From the NCBI RefSeq assembly GCF_014647255.1, contig NZ_BMOV01000010.1, positions 1-64,000 of the forward strand: 64,000 bases of DNA. The letters are read 5' to 3'. Source of the DNA: Iodidimonas muriae. Its GTDB lineage: Bacteria > Pseudomonadota > Alphaproteobacteria > Sphingomonadales > Rhodothalassiaceae. Shown here one piece after another: positions 1-8,026 of the stretch (positions are counted from its first letter, which is position 1; every line of letters starts with the position of its first letter). The notes below the pieces were generated by a model. The model had not been told where the DNA came from. It searched no databases and saw only the letters and a list, made by a program, of their open reading frames with translations. Position numbers and translations under genes: made by a program.

Positions 1-64
1 TACATTTTTTTCTGCAATCTGTATTGCTGCTATCGTAATTTGGTGGCTTTAATGAGTCCTGAAC
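1..64. mobile_element. possible terminus of an insertion sequence
   Basis: These bases are AT-rich and unlike the receptor coding sequence that begins right after them. The receptor frame has a stop at 53-55 and becomes recognisably TonB-receptor-like at about 65-70, so foreign DNA seems to join the gene there. The reverse complement begins GGTTCAGGACTCATT, which resembles terminal repeats I associate with IS5-family elements; that is memory, not a search. The junction holds CTAG (65-68), the kind of short TA-centred site such elements can duplicate. The rest of the element would lie left of the window. Confidence 0.35.
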
Positions 65-2005
65 CTAGGGAATACCGATTTCGATCTGAATGCATCGCAA
101 CCCGTATCGCTGATCTATGATGAAATCGTCATGGAAAACCCGATCCTGAAGGGTATGCCTGCCTTCGATCTGGACCGTGTGGAAGTGTTGCGCGGACCTC
201 AGGGAACCTTGTTTGGCCGCAATACCCCGGCCGGGATCGTCAAGCTCGACGCCAAAAAGCCCACGCAAGAATTCGATGCCTATGCCAAGTTCAACTATGG
301 CCGCTTTGATACCATCGAATTCGAAGGCGCTGTTGGCGGCCCGATCGTACAGGACGTGCTGGCCATTCGCGCATCGGTGCGCCATCAGCACCGCGATGAT
401 TATGTCACCAATGAAGCCCCCGGGTTCCTTGGCAACCGTGATCAGACCGAAGGCTATGATGATTTCGCGGGCCGGGTGCAGTTGCTTTACACACCCACGG
501 ATCGCTTCAGCGCCTTGGTGAACTTCCATGCACGTTCACTTGATGGCTCGTCGCGTGTGTTCCGCGCCAATATCATCAAGCCGGGCGTTGGCGGGCTGGT
601 GGATGATTTCGATCGCCGCAGCGTCACTCAGGATGGCGTCAATAATCAGGAACTGGATCAGCGTGGCCTTACTGCCAAGCTGGAATATGACATGGGGGAT
701 TTCACCATCACCTCCATCACCGGCTTTGAACATGGCGAAGTGTTCTCTGTGGGCGATGTGGATGGCGGTTTTGGTGGCGAGTTTGAAGGCGTGCCTTCCA
801 CTCCCGGCTTCATTCCGTTCAATGCGGCAACTGCTGATGCCGTGCCCGATCTGGATCAATGGACGCAAGAACTGCGTATCGCCAGCAATGATCTGGGGAT
901 GGTCGATTTCCAGGCCGGATTCTTCTATTTCAATGAAGATCTGAAAATCGAGAGCACCAACTTCAATTCACTGGACAATAATGCTCCCAACGGCTTTGCC
1001 GCGCAGCGTCAGAAGTCTGAATCCTGGGCCATTTTTGCCAATGTGAATATCGAAGTGACCCCCGATTTGGTGATCGAAGGCGGCGTGCGCTACACTGAAG
1101 ACGACAAGGATTTCACGGCATCCCGTGAATTGTCGCCTTTGTCGTTCCTTGGCGTTGGTCCTATCGGGCCTTTGGAAGCCAATCCTTCGGACGAAGTTCT
1201 GAGCTGGGATGTGAGCGCAACCTATACCATCAATGATGATGTGAGCGTTTATACACGTGCAGCCAAGGGCTTCCGCGCCCCGTCTATTCAGGGCCGTTTG
1301 CTGTTCGGTGATGAAGTGACTGTTGCTGATACGGAAGAGATTTTCTCCGTGGAAGCCGGTGTGAAGGCAGAACTGTTTGACCGCCGTGCCCGTGTCAATT
1401 TCTCGGCCTATGTCAGCGATATGGATGGCCAGCAACTGACAGCGGTGGGCGGTGATGCCAATTTCAACCGTCTTGTGAATGCGGCGGATACCGATCTGGC
1501 CGGTGTGGAACTGGATCTGGAATGGGCGGTAACGAGCAATCTGTTCGTGACAGCCGGCACCAGCTATAATTTCACGGAAATCAACGATCCTGATTTGCGC
1601 ACGCAGTTCTGTGCCGCCTGCACGGTGCTGGACCCCATTGTGGATGGTCTGGCAGCCCTTGACGGCAATGACTTGCCACAGGCTCCACGTTGGATCGCCA
1701 ACTGGACAGCACGCTATGGTATCCCTGTTGGGAATGATGGCGAGCTTTATGCCTATACCGATTGGGCCTTCACCAGCGAAAAGAACTTCTTCTTGTATGA
1801 CTCGGTGGAATTCCGCAGCGGGAAAGAGCTGATCGGTGGCCTGCGGGTTGGTTATGCTCTGGAAAATGGCAAATATGACTTTGCCCTTTATGGCCGCAAC
1901 ATCACCGACGAAACGGAACTGAAGGGCGGGATTGATTTCAACAATCTCACCGGTTTCGTCAATGAGCCTCCGATTTGGGGTGTTGAGCTGTCTGCCAAAT
2001 TCTAA
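56..2005 (+). pseudogene. TonB-dependent receptor, 5'-truncated
   Basis: Outer-membrane receptor of the siderophore/vitamin/oligomer type. The frame opens after a stop at 53-55; the longest ATG-initiated part starts at 131, but receptor-like sequence is readable upstream of that ATG from about 68 (GNTDFDLN). The plug signature FDLDRVEVLRGPQGTLFGRN lies just inside, followed by a full beta-barrel and the expected C-terminal Phe (VELSAKF). Missing are the signal peptide, the TonB box and the first part of the plug. Without them the product should not be exported or energised, so I treat it as a broken gene. If the 5' part continues beyond the putative insertion sequence, the receptor was intact once. 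Alternative: a window-edge effect with the head further upstream. Confidence 0.7.
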
Positions 2006-2034
2006 GGCAGCTTTCCAGGCTTTCGGAAAAAAGG

Positions 2035-2061
2035 CCCGGGGATTTTGTCCCCGGGTTTTTT
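2035..2061 (+). terminator. intrinsic terminator after the TonB receptor
   Basis: Perfect 8-bp stem CCCGGGGA / TCCCCGGG with a 5-nt loop, followed by six T. It lies 30 bp after the receptor stop codon and before the deaminase gene, so the deaminase needs its own promoter. Confidence 0.85.
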
Positions 2062-2196
2062 GTTGCGCGTTTGCCTTCATTGAAAACGCCATATGGTTCG
2101 TCAGCGGCCGAACGGGCATCGTGCGGTGCGCGTCCCATCCGTTGAAAGCACAGGGCGGGACGGTTATGGTTTTCGCTCAACAAGGAGCACCATGCC

Positions 2197-3219
2197 GTGG
2201 ACAATGAGTTAAAAGATTTTGTCAAAGGCCTGCCGAAGGCCGAGTTGCATTTGCATTTGGAAGGCTCTTTGGAGCCGGAGTTGATGTTTGCACTGGCGCA
2301 GCGAAACGCTGTTGCCATTCCTTATGAGACTGTGGACGCCGTTCGGGCTGCTTATGACTTTTCCAATTTGCAGGATTTTCTGGATATTTATTATGCGGGC
2401 GCCGATGTGCTGCGCCATGAACGCGATTTTTATGATCTGACCATGGCGTATCTCAAACGCATGGCTCAGGAAAATGTGCGGCATGTGGAGGTGTTCTTCG
2501 ATCCGCAAACCCATACCGACAGGGGTATTGCCTTTGAAGCCGTGGCAGATGGGATATTGGCGGCTTTGGATGATGGTGAGCGTGATTTTGGCATCACATC
2601 GGGGTTGATCCTGTGCTTTTTGCGGCATCTGAGCGAAGAGGCCGCCTTTGATGTCTTGGCCATGGCCGATCCTTATCTGGATCGCATTTCAGGCGTGGGG
2701 CTGGATTCATCGGAACTGGGCCATCCTCCTTCCAAATTTGCACGGATATTCAAAGAGGCAGGCGCACGAGGGCTGAAGCGCGTTGCCCATGCGGGGGAAG
2801 AAGGCCCTGCACCCTATATCCATGAAGCGCTGGATATATTGCATGTGGACCGCATCGATCACGGCAATCGCTGCCTTGACGATCCGGAATTGGTCGCACG
2901 GCTTGCCCGCTCCGGCATGACACTGACCCTGTGCCCGCTGTCCAATCTGAAGCTTTGTGTGATCGACGATATGGCCCATCATCCTTTGAAACGCATGATG
3001 GAGAGCGGCCTTCATGTGATGGTGAATTCCGACGATCCGGCTTATTTTGGCGGCTATCTGACAGACAATTATCTGGCAGTGGCGCAGGCTTTGAATCTTA
3101 GCCGCGATGATCTGGCGGTGTTGGCAAAAAACAGCTTCCGTGGGTCATTTCTGGACGAGGCGGCAAAAGCCCGCCATATGGCAGCCATTGACGATTATAT
3201 AGCGGCTTATCCCGGCTAA
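2197..3219 (+). CDS. adenine deaminase (adenosine deaminase family)
   Basis: Zinc hydrolase of purine salvage, cytoplasmic. Metal-binding N-terminus [14 protein letters not shown], then HAGEEG, DRIDHG, PLSNLKL and [11 protein letters not shown]. The last motif ([10 protein letters not shown]) and the 340-residue length match the bacterial/fungal adenine deaminase branch (EC 3.5.4.2) better than classical adenosine deaminase, so the likely reaction is adenine to hypoxanthine plus ammonia. The start is GTG at 2197 with AAGGAG at 2182-2187; the nearby ATG at 2192 is out of frame. It converges with fliP and overlaps its end by 4 nt. Substrate choice between adenine and adenosine is inferred from motifs. 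Confidence 0.85.
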   Translation: MDNELKDFVKGLPKAELHLHLEGSLEPELMFALAQRNAVAIPYETVDAVRAAYDFSNLQDFLDIYYAGADVLRHERDFYDLTMAYLKRMAQENVRHVEVFFDPQTHTDRGIAFEAVADGILAALDDGERDFGITSGLILCFLRHLSEEAAFDVLAMADPYLDRISGVGLDSSELGHPPSKFARIFKEAGARGLKRVAHAGEEGPAPYIHEALDILHVDRIDHGNRCLDDPELVARLARSGMTLTLCPLSNLKLCVIDDMAHHPLKRMMESGLHVMVNSDDPAYFGGYLTDNYLAVAQALNLSRDDLAVLAKNSFRGSFLDEAAKARHMAAIDDYIAAYPG

Positions 3220-3989
3220 CCGCCATTGAAGCTTTTGAGAAGGCTGCCGGCCACCAGATGCCAGCCATCCACCAACACGAAAAAGATCAGCTTGAACGGC
3301 AGGCTGATCAGCACCGGTGGCAGCATCATCATCCCCATGGACATCAGGATCGAAGCAATCACCAGATCGATCACGATAAACGGGATGTAAATTAAAAAAC
3401 CGATCTCGAAGGCCCGTTTCAATTCGCTGATCACAAAGGCCGGGATCAGGCTGGTCAGCGGCACGGCTTGCGGTGTTTCGGGGCGTTCGGTGTCGGCCGC
3501 ATCCAGGAAAAGCTCCAGATCCTTTTCACGCACATTGGCAAGCATGAAATCCTTGAACGGTCCGGTGGCTGCAGGGAACGCCTCTGCAGGGGTGATTTCT
3601 TCGTCGATCATTGGCTGAACCCCTTGTTGCCATGCGGCTTGCAAGGTGGGCGCCATGATAAAGCCGGTCAGAAACAAGGCGAGGCTGATCAAGACCACAT
3701 TGGGCGGGGTTTGCTGGGTGCCCAAAGCCGAGCGTAAAAGCGACAACACCACTACCATGCGGGTGAAGGATGTCATGACAATAAGGATCGAAGGCGCAAG
3801 GGTGAGGACGGTGACCAGCAGCAATAATTGCACCACACGGCCCGTCAGGGTGCCGTCTTGCCCCATATCTATCGACAGGGACTGGGCAAAAGCTGGAGCT
3901 TGCCAAACCAGCATCAGCAGCATAGCGATACTGACCGCTGCAAAGGGCAGAAGCCATTTATGGGGCCATGTGCGCGCTGCCTGGCTCAA
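3216..3989 (-). CDS. fliP: flagellar type III export gate protein FliP
   Basis: Core of the flagellar export gate; it forms the membrane pore with FliQ and FliR. The 257 residues begin with a cleavable signal peptide (hydrophobic run ending APAFAQ), as in FliP of other bacteria, followed by four membrane segments. The family sequence [20 protein letters not shown] is present, and [20 protein letters not shown] is in the second half. It follows fliO with a 4-nt overlap, so the two are co-translated. It converges with the deaminase gene. Confidence 0.96.
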   Translation of the reverse strand: MSQAARTWPHKWLLPFAAVSIAMLLMLVWQAPAFAQSLSIDMGQDGTLTGRVVQLLLLVTVLTLAPSILIVMTSFTRMVVVLSLLRSALGTQQTPPNVVLISLALFLTGFIMAPTLQAAWQQGVQPMIDEEITPAEAFPAATGPFKDFMLANVREKDLELFLDAADTERPETPQAVPLTSLIPAFVISELKRAFEIGFLIYIPFIVIDLVIASILMSMGMMMLPPVLISLPFKLIFFVLVDGWHLVAGSLLKSFNGG

Positions 3990-4378
3990 TGGGAGGCTCC
4001 TTGATGGCTTTCGGATTGGTTATAGGGTGCGGAATTGGGCTGTGTGTCGCTGGCTCGCACAGGTTTTTCCGGAATATTTTTTTCCACCACAAAGCCGCCG
4101 GACTGATTGACCATCACAAGATGTTCCTGATCGTCGCAGGAGACCAGAACCAGGTAATTACGGGCATCCACATTGAGCTTTTCCTTGATAACCAGCCGCC
4201 GTGAGGCGCGCTTTTTCCCAAGGATAGCCATGCTGTCCGTTCTGCCAAAACGGCGCACCAAATAGGCAAGCGCCGCAATCAGGCCGATGACGATCAGCAA
4301 AGAGAATATGGCATTGGCGACATCAAGGCTGGTCATAAAGGCTTTCTGCGACAAAAACGCCAGAAGGTAAAGCGCCAT
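3986..4378 (-). CDS. fliO: FliO-like flagellar biosynthesis protein
   Basis: Short 130-residue protein with one N-terminal membrane helix (about residues 20-42, rich in I, L and A), then a basic linker (YLVRRFGR) and a small soluble domain typical of FliO (LVIKEKLNVDARNYLVLVSCDDQEHLVMV). FliO helps assemble the FliP ring. Sequence conservation in this family is low; the immediate 4-nt overlap with fliP is the strongest support. The promoter region faces flgB and holds a CtrA-type box. Confidence 0.85.
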   Translation of the reverse strand: MALYLLAFLSQKAFMTSLDVANAIFSLLIVIGLIAALAYLVRRFGRTDSMAILGKKRASRRLVIKEKLNVDARNYLVLVSCDDQEHLVMVNQSGGFVVEKNIPEKPVRASDTQPNSAPYNQSESHQGASH

Positions 4379-4450
4379 GGAACGCCTTTATGGTAAAAAT
4401 ATCCTTAAACTTGCCAAAGACTTGGCAATAAGGCAGGTTGCGCGAAAATC

Positions 4451-4465
4451 TTAACTTGCTCTTAA
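4451..4465. promoter_or_regulatory. CtrA-type box between divergent flagellar operons
   Basis: TTAA-CTTGCTC-TTAA followed by C: an exact match to the alphaproteobacterial CtrA consensus TTAA-N7-TTAA(C). It lies 73 bp from the fliO start and 104 bp from the flgB start, so it could serve either operon. CtrA activates early flagellar genes in Caulobacter relatives, and its upstream kinase gene cckA is 3.5 kb away. Function here is inferred. Confidence 0.6.
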
Positions 4466-4568
4466 CCGGTTTTGTTTGATTATGTCCTGTGTTTCTGGTG
4501 TGAGCAATCATGGCCCATGGCCGGTTTGACGGCCAGGACACCATGACATGAGGGGAAGGACTGAGAGC

Positions 4569-5000
4569 ATGGATCTCTCGAAGATCCCATTGATGGCGGC
4601 GATCAAAGACCGGATGCAGTGGCTGAATCGCAATCAGACTGTGCTGGCCAAGAATATCGCCAATTCTGATACGCCGGGATATAAGCCGCAGGCGCTTGCG
4701 GCGCAGGATTTCAGCGCTTTGGTGGATAGCACGTCCGCTTCCCGGACTGCGGGACCGCGCTCTGTGGGGTTGCGGGCAACCCAGTCCGGGCATTTTGCTG
4801 GTGCCGGTGATGGCTCTGACGGGCTTCGCGTGGTGGATGCACCGGTCACGGAAGTGGCGCCGGATGGCAATGCGGTTGATTTGGAAGAGCAACTTCTTGC
4901 TGTGGCCCAAAACCAGATGGATCACGGCATGATGGTTGAACTTTACCGCAAACAGGTCGGGTTTTTGCGGTCGGCCTTGCGCGGATCGAATGGTAATTGA
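4569..5000 (+). CDS. flgB: flagellar basal-body rod protein FlgB
   Basis: Proximal rod subunit exported through the flagellar type III gate. The product (143 residues from ATG 4569) has the rod-protein signature NQTVLAKNIANSDTPGYKP near the N-terminus and the C-terminal helix with DLEEQLLAVAQNQMDHGMMVELYRKQ expected for FlgB. I chose ATG 4569 over the in-frame ATG 4548 because AAGGA (4556-4560) sits 8 nt before it. First gene of flgB-flgC-fliE. Confidence 0.95.
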   Translation: MDLSKIPLMAAIKDRMQWLNRNQTVLAKNIANSDTPGYKPQALAAQDFSALVDSTSASRTAGPRSVGLRATQSGHFAGAGDGSDGLRVVDAPVTEVAPDGNAVDLEEQLLAVAQNQMDHGMMVELYRKQVGFLRSALRGSNGN

Positions 5001-5020
5001 TTGGACGGGGAGACTGGGCT

Positions 5021-5434
5021 GTGGACAATGATCTGATGAAGGCGATGCAGGTTTCCGCATCGGGCTTGAAAGCCCAAACCACGCGGATGCGTGTCATCGC
5101 GGAAAATCTGGCCAATTCCGCATCGGAAGCCTCAAGCCCCAATGAAGATCCTTATCGCCGCAAAACCGTTACCTTCGCCAATGTTCTGGACCGCACGCTG
5201 GATGTGGAAATGGTGGAAGTAAAGAAAGTGGAATTCGACAAGGCCGATTTCGGCACCCGCTTTGATCCCGGCCATCCCGGTGCCGATGCCAATGGCTATG
5301 TGAAAACGACCAATGTGAATGGCATGGTGGAAGCCATGGATATGGGGCAGGCGCAGCGCACCTATCAGGCCAATCTGAATGTCATTGATGCCATTAAATC
5401 CATGAGCGTACGGACCTTAGAAATTCTGCGTTAA
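5021..5434 (+). CDS. flgC: flagellar basal-body rod protein FlgC
   Basis: Rod subunit. It carries the N-terminal family sequence MQVSASGLKAQTTRMRVIAENLANS and a C-terminal AQRTYQANLNVIDAIKSMSVRTLEIL helix typical of FlgC. The start is GTG at 5021 with GGGGAG at 5007-5012; a TTG at 4997 is also in frame but would overlap flgB without a better ribosome site. Predicted length is 137 residues, normal for the family. Confidence 0.95.
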   Translation: MDNDLMKAMQVSASGLKAQTTRMRVIAENLANSASEASSPNEDPYRRKTVTFANVLDRTLDVEMVEVKKVEFDKADFGTRFDPGHPGADANGYVKTTNVNGMVEAMDMGQAQRTYQANLNVIDAIKSMSVRTLEILR

Positions 5435-5456
5435 ATTTATACCGGAGCGATATGTG

Positions 5457-5762
5457 ATGGATACCAAAATGCTTGATGCTGCAAATGCTTATGGGGCGTC
5501 TCTTGGCCGCATGGGCGGTGGCGCTGCCGAGATTGCCAGCACAGGCAGCGGTTTTGGTGCCATGGTGGAAAATATGGTTTCCGAGACGACAAACGCCGTA
5601 TCGGCTGCGGAAAGTGTTAGCGCACAGGCGGTCGCAGGTCAGGCGGATATGGTGGATGTGGTAACGGCTATTTCCAATGCGGAAATGGTGCTTGAAACGG
5701 TGACAACGGTACGGGATCGGGTAATTTCCGCGTATCAGGAAATCATGCGCATGCCGATTTAA
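5457..5762 (+). CDS. fliE: flagellar hook-basal body adaptor FliE
   Basis: Small protein (101 residues) that links the MS ring and export gate to the rod. The C-terminal half (AQAVAGQADMVDVVTAISNAEMVLETVTTVRDRVISAYQEIMRMPI) is diagnostic: FliE proteins end in YQEIMRMPI or close variants. ATG 5457 follows an in-frame GTG at 5454. Last gene of the flgBC-fliE unit, with a terminator downstream. Confidence 0.95.
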   Translation: MDTKMLDAANAYGASLGRMGGGAAEIASTGSGFGAMVENMVSETTNAVSAAESVSAQAVAGQADMVDVVTAISNAEMVLETVTTVRDRVISAYQEIMRMPI

Positions 5763-5795
5763 CGGGGAGCCTGAATGGGTTAGCCATATTTTTGT

Positions 5796-5826
5796 GCCGC
5801 AGGCCCAAGACTGCGGCTTTTCTTTT
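5796..5826 (+). terminator. intrinsic terminator between fliE and fliQ
   Basis: Perfect 7-bp stem GCCGCAG / CTGCGGC with an 8-nt loop, then TTTTCTTTT. It separates flgBC-fliE from fliQ-fliR-flhB, so the latter probably has its own promoter in 5827-5859 or depends on read-through. Confidence 0.75.
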
Positions 5827-5859
5827 AATCAACCACGTTAACCATAGAGGGGCGGCCCG

Positions 5860-6126
5860 GTGAACGGTGCGGATATTCTGGATGTAGCGCGGGATGCAAT
5901 TTACACGCTGTTGATCGTGTCCGGTCCGGTGATGGCGGTGGGCCTTGGGGTAGGGCTGATCATCGCGTTGTTTCAAGCGCTGACCCAAATTCAGGAAATG
6001 ACCCTGACCTTCGTTCCGAAAATTATCGCCATCTTCTTGTCCCTGTTGTTGTTCCTTCCTCTTATGGGCGCGCAGATGGGGGATTTGATGATGCGGTTGA
6101 TGGATCGGGTGGCCAGCGGAGGATAA
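5860..6126 (+). CDS. fliQ: flagellar export gate protein FliQ
   Basis: 88 residues with two membrane helices flanking the conserved ALTQIQEMTLTFVPKI segment, the hallmark of FliQ/SctS proteins. Start is GTG 5860. fliR follows after 6 nt, so gate genes fliQ, fliR and flhB form one operon while fliP lies on the opposite strand of the same cluster. Confidence 0.96.
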   Translation: MNGADILDVARDAIYTLLIVSGPVMAVGLGVGLIIALFQALTQIQEMTLTFVPKIIAIFLSLLLFLPLMGAQMGDLMMRLMDRVASGG

Positions 6127-6132
6127 CCGGCC

Positions 6133-6891
6133 GTGTTGCAAGAGATCCTGCCCGTTGAAATCTTTGGGTTCTTGTTGGTGCTGGTCCGCATTGGAGCCTT
6201 GTTTGGTTTTGCGCCGGCCTTTGGCGAACAGCAAATCCCGCCACGCATCCGGATCGCCGCAGCGGTCGGGGTTGCAGGGATGGTCTATGGTCTGGTTCGC
6301 GCCGACATGCCGCAAATTCCATCCAGTCCGATCCTGTTGGCGGCGCTTTTGATCCTTGAATTCCTGATTGGCTTGATGATCGCCATGACCGCCCGGCTGA
6401 TCCTGAATGCGCTTAATGTGGCGGGGACCATCGTTGCGTTTCAGACCAGCTTGGCGGCCTCGCAACAGTTTGATCCGACCCAGGGCCAGCAAAGCGCCAT
6501 TTTCGCCAGCTTCTTTTCCGTAACGGGGGTGGCGCTTTTGTTCGCCACCGATCTGCATTTGCTTATGCTGAATGCCATGGTGGACAGTTACAGCCTGTTC
6601 CCCGTGGGGCAAATGCCGGTTCTGTCGGGCTTTGCCCAAGCGGTTCTGGATGTGGTGGCGGATACATTCTTGCTGGGTGTGCAAATTTCTGCGCCATTTA
6701 TCGTATTCGGTGTGGTGTTCAATATCGGCCTTGGGCTGACGGCTCGGCTGATGCCGCAGCTTCCCGTCTTTTTTGTTGCGATGCCTTTGAATATTTTTAT
6801 GGGGTTTCTGATTTTGCTGATCGCTTTTCCGGCGATGATGATGTGGTTTTTGAGCGCGTTTGAAGAGCAATTGGCAGTATTCCTGACCTGA
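6133..6891 (+). CDS. fliR: flagellar export gate protein FliR
   Basis: 252-residue integral membrane protein (about six helices) of the export gate. Family features include the N-terminal FLLVLVRIGALFGFAPAFGEQQIPPRIR and the central AGTIVAFQTSLAASQQFDPTQGQQSA. Start is GTG 6133. It is followed 10 nt later by flhB, with the ribosome site GAGGAGG inside the gap. Confidence 0.95.
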   Translation: MLQEILPVEIFGFLLVLVRIGALFGFAPAFGEQQIPPRIRIAAAVGVAGMVYGLVRADMPQIPSSPILLAALLILEFLIGLMIAMTARLILNALNVAGTIVAFQTSLAASQQFDPTQGQQSAIFASFFSVTGVALLFATDLHLLMLNAMVDSYSLFPVGQMPVLSGFAQAVLDVVADTFLLGVQISAPFIVFGVVFNIGLGLTARLMPQLPVFFVAMPLNIFMGFLILLIAFPAMMMWFLSAFEEQLAVFLT

Positions 6892-6901
6892 GGAGGGGCG
6901 C

Positions 6902-7996
6902 ATGGCGGAGGGCAATGAAGACGACGCCCAAAAAACGGAAGACCCCTCTGCGAGAAAGCTGGAGGAAGCGGCGAAGAAAGGGGATGTGCCACAAAGTCAG
7001 GAGCTTAAGCATTGGATGATGCTGGTTGCTGGCGCGTTCGCCTTTTTGCTTACTGCGGATATCACGACGACAACGGTACGCACGCAAACGGCGGGGTTTT
7101 TATCCCACGCCTATGACATTCCCATGGATGGCTATGCGATTTTGAGCCTGATGCGCGAGGTGGGGGGCAAAATCCTGCTGGTTTTGCTGCTGCCAATGGG
7201 GATTTTGCTGCTGGGGGCTTTGGCGGGAAATCTGGTGCAGAACAAGATTATGTTCACCACCGAAAAGCTGATGCCCAAGCTGGATAAAATTTCCCCTTTG
7301 GCCGGGGCAAAGCGGATGTTTTCCGCACAAAGGGTCGCGGATTTCCTTAAAAGTCTGGCGAAATTGCTGATTGTCTCTCTTGTGGTGGGAATGATCGTCT
7401 GGCCGGAACGGGGCTTGCTTGTGGCCTTGGTCAGCCAACCGGTTCAATCCATGACAGAAACAACGGTCGCCTTATCCTTGAAAGTGATGTTTGGTGTGAT
7501 CGGGGCGATGACAGTGGTGGCCGGGATCGATCTGGTCTTTCAACGCATGCAGCACACCAAGAAAATGCGCATGTCCAAACAGGAAGTGAAAGACGAACAC
7601 AAGCAGATGGAAGGCGATCCCATGGTCAAGCAGCGCTTGCGCCAGATCCGTCTGGAAAAATCCCGTAAGCGGATGATGGCCGCGGTGCCCGAAGCCAGCG
7701 TGGTGGTAACCAACCCGACCCATTATGCCATTGCCTTGAAATACAGCCATGGGGACATGGAGGTTCCCAAAGTGTTGGCAAAGGGTGTGGACGATGTGGC
7801 CATGCGTATTCGCAAAGTGGCAGAAGAGCATAATATCCCGATGGTGGAAAATCCGCCCCTTGCACGGGCTCTTTATGCCACAGTTGAAATTGATGATGAT
7901 ATTCCGCCCGATCATTATCAGGCAGTGGCGCAGATCATCAGCTACGTGCTACGCCTGAAAAAGAGCGGGCGGGCAAGCTATCGTCCGACCAATTAA
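6902..7996 (+). CDS. flhB: flagellar export switch protein FlhB
   Basis: Membrane protein that switches export specificity from rod/hook to filament by self-cleavage. The N-terminus has the typical EDDAQKTEDPSARKLEEAAKKGDVPQS cytoplasmic stretch, then four membrane helices and a cytoplasmic domain. The autocleavage motif NPTH is at residues 271-274 (VVTNPTHYAIAL), so cleavage should be functional. 364 residues, normal length. Confidence 0.96.
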   Translation: MAEGNEDDAQKTEDPSARKLEEAAKKGDVPQSQELKHWMMLVAGAFAFLLTADITTTTVRTQTAGFLSHAYDIPMDGYAILSLMREVGGKILLVLLLPMGILLLGALAGNLVQNKIMFTTEKLMPKLDKISPLAGAKRMFSAQRVADFLKSLAKLLIVSLVVGMIVWPERGLLVALVSQPVQSMTETTVALSLKVMFGVIGAMTVVAGIDLVFQRMQHTKKMRMSKQEVKDEHKQMEGDPMVKQRLRQIRLEKSRKRMMAAVPEASVVVTNPTHYAIALKYSHGDMEVPKVLAKGVDDVAMRIRKVAEEHNIPMVENPPLARALYATVEIDDDIPPDHYQAVAQIISYVLRLKKSGRASYRPTN

Positions 7997-8026
7997 GGGG
8001 GCCTCTGCGGGGGAATTGGGTGGCTT

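Noticed and set aside
4401-4450. Sigma-54 promoter before flgB (TTGGCA ... TTGC)
   Set aside because: The distance between the GG and GC elements is wrong for a -24/-12 promoter.
5825-5844. TTAA...TTAA before fliQ as a second CtrA box
   Set aside because: Spacing is 9, not 7 bases, so it does not fit the consensus.
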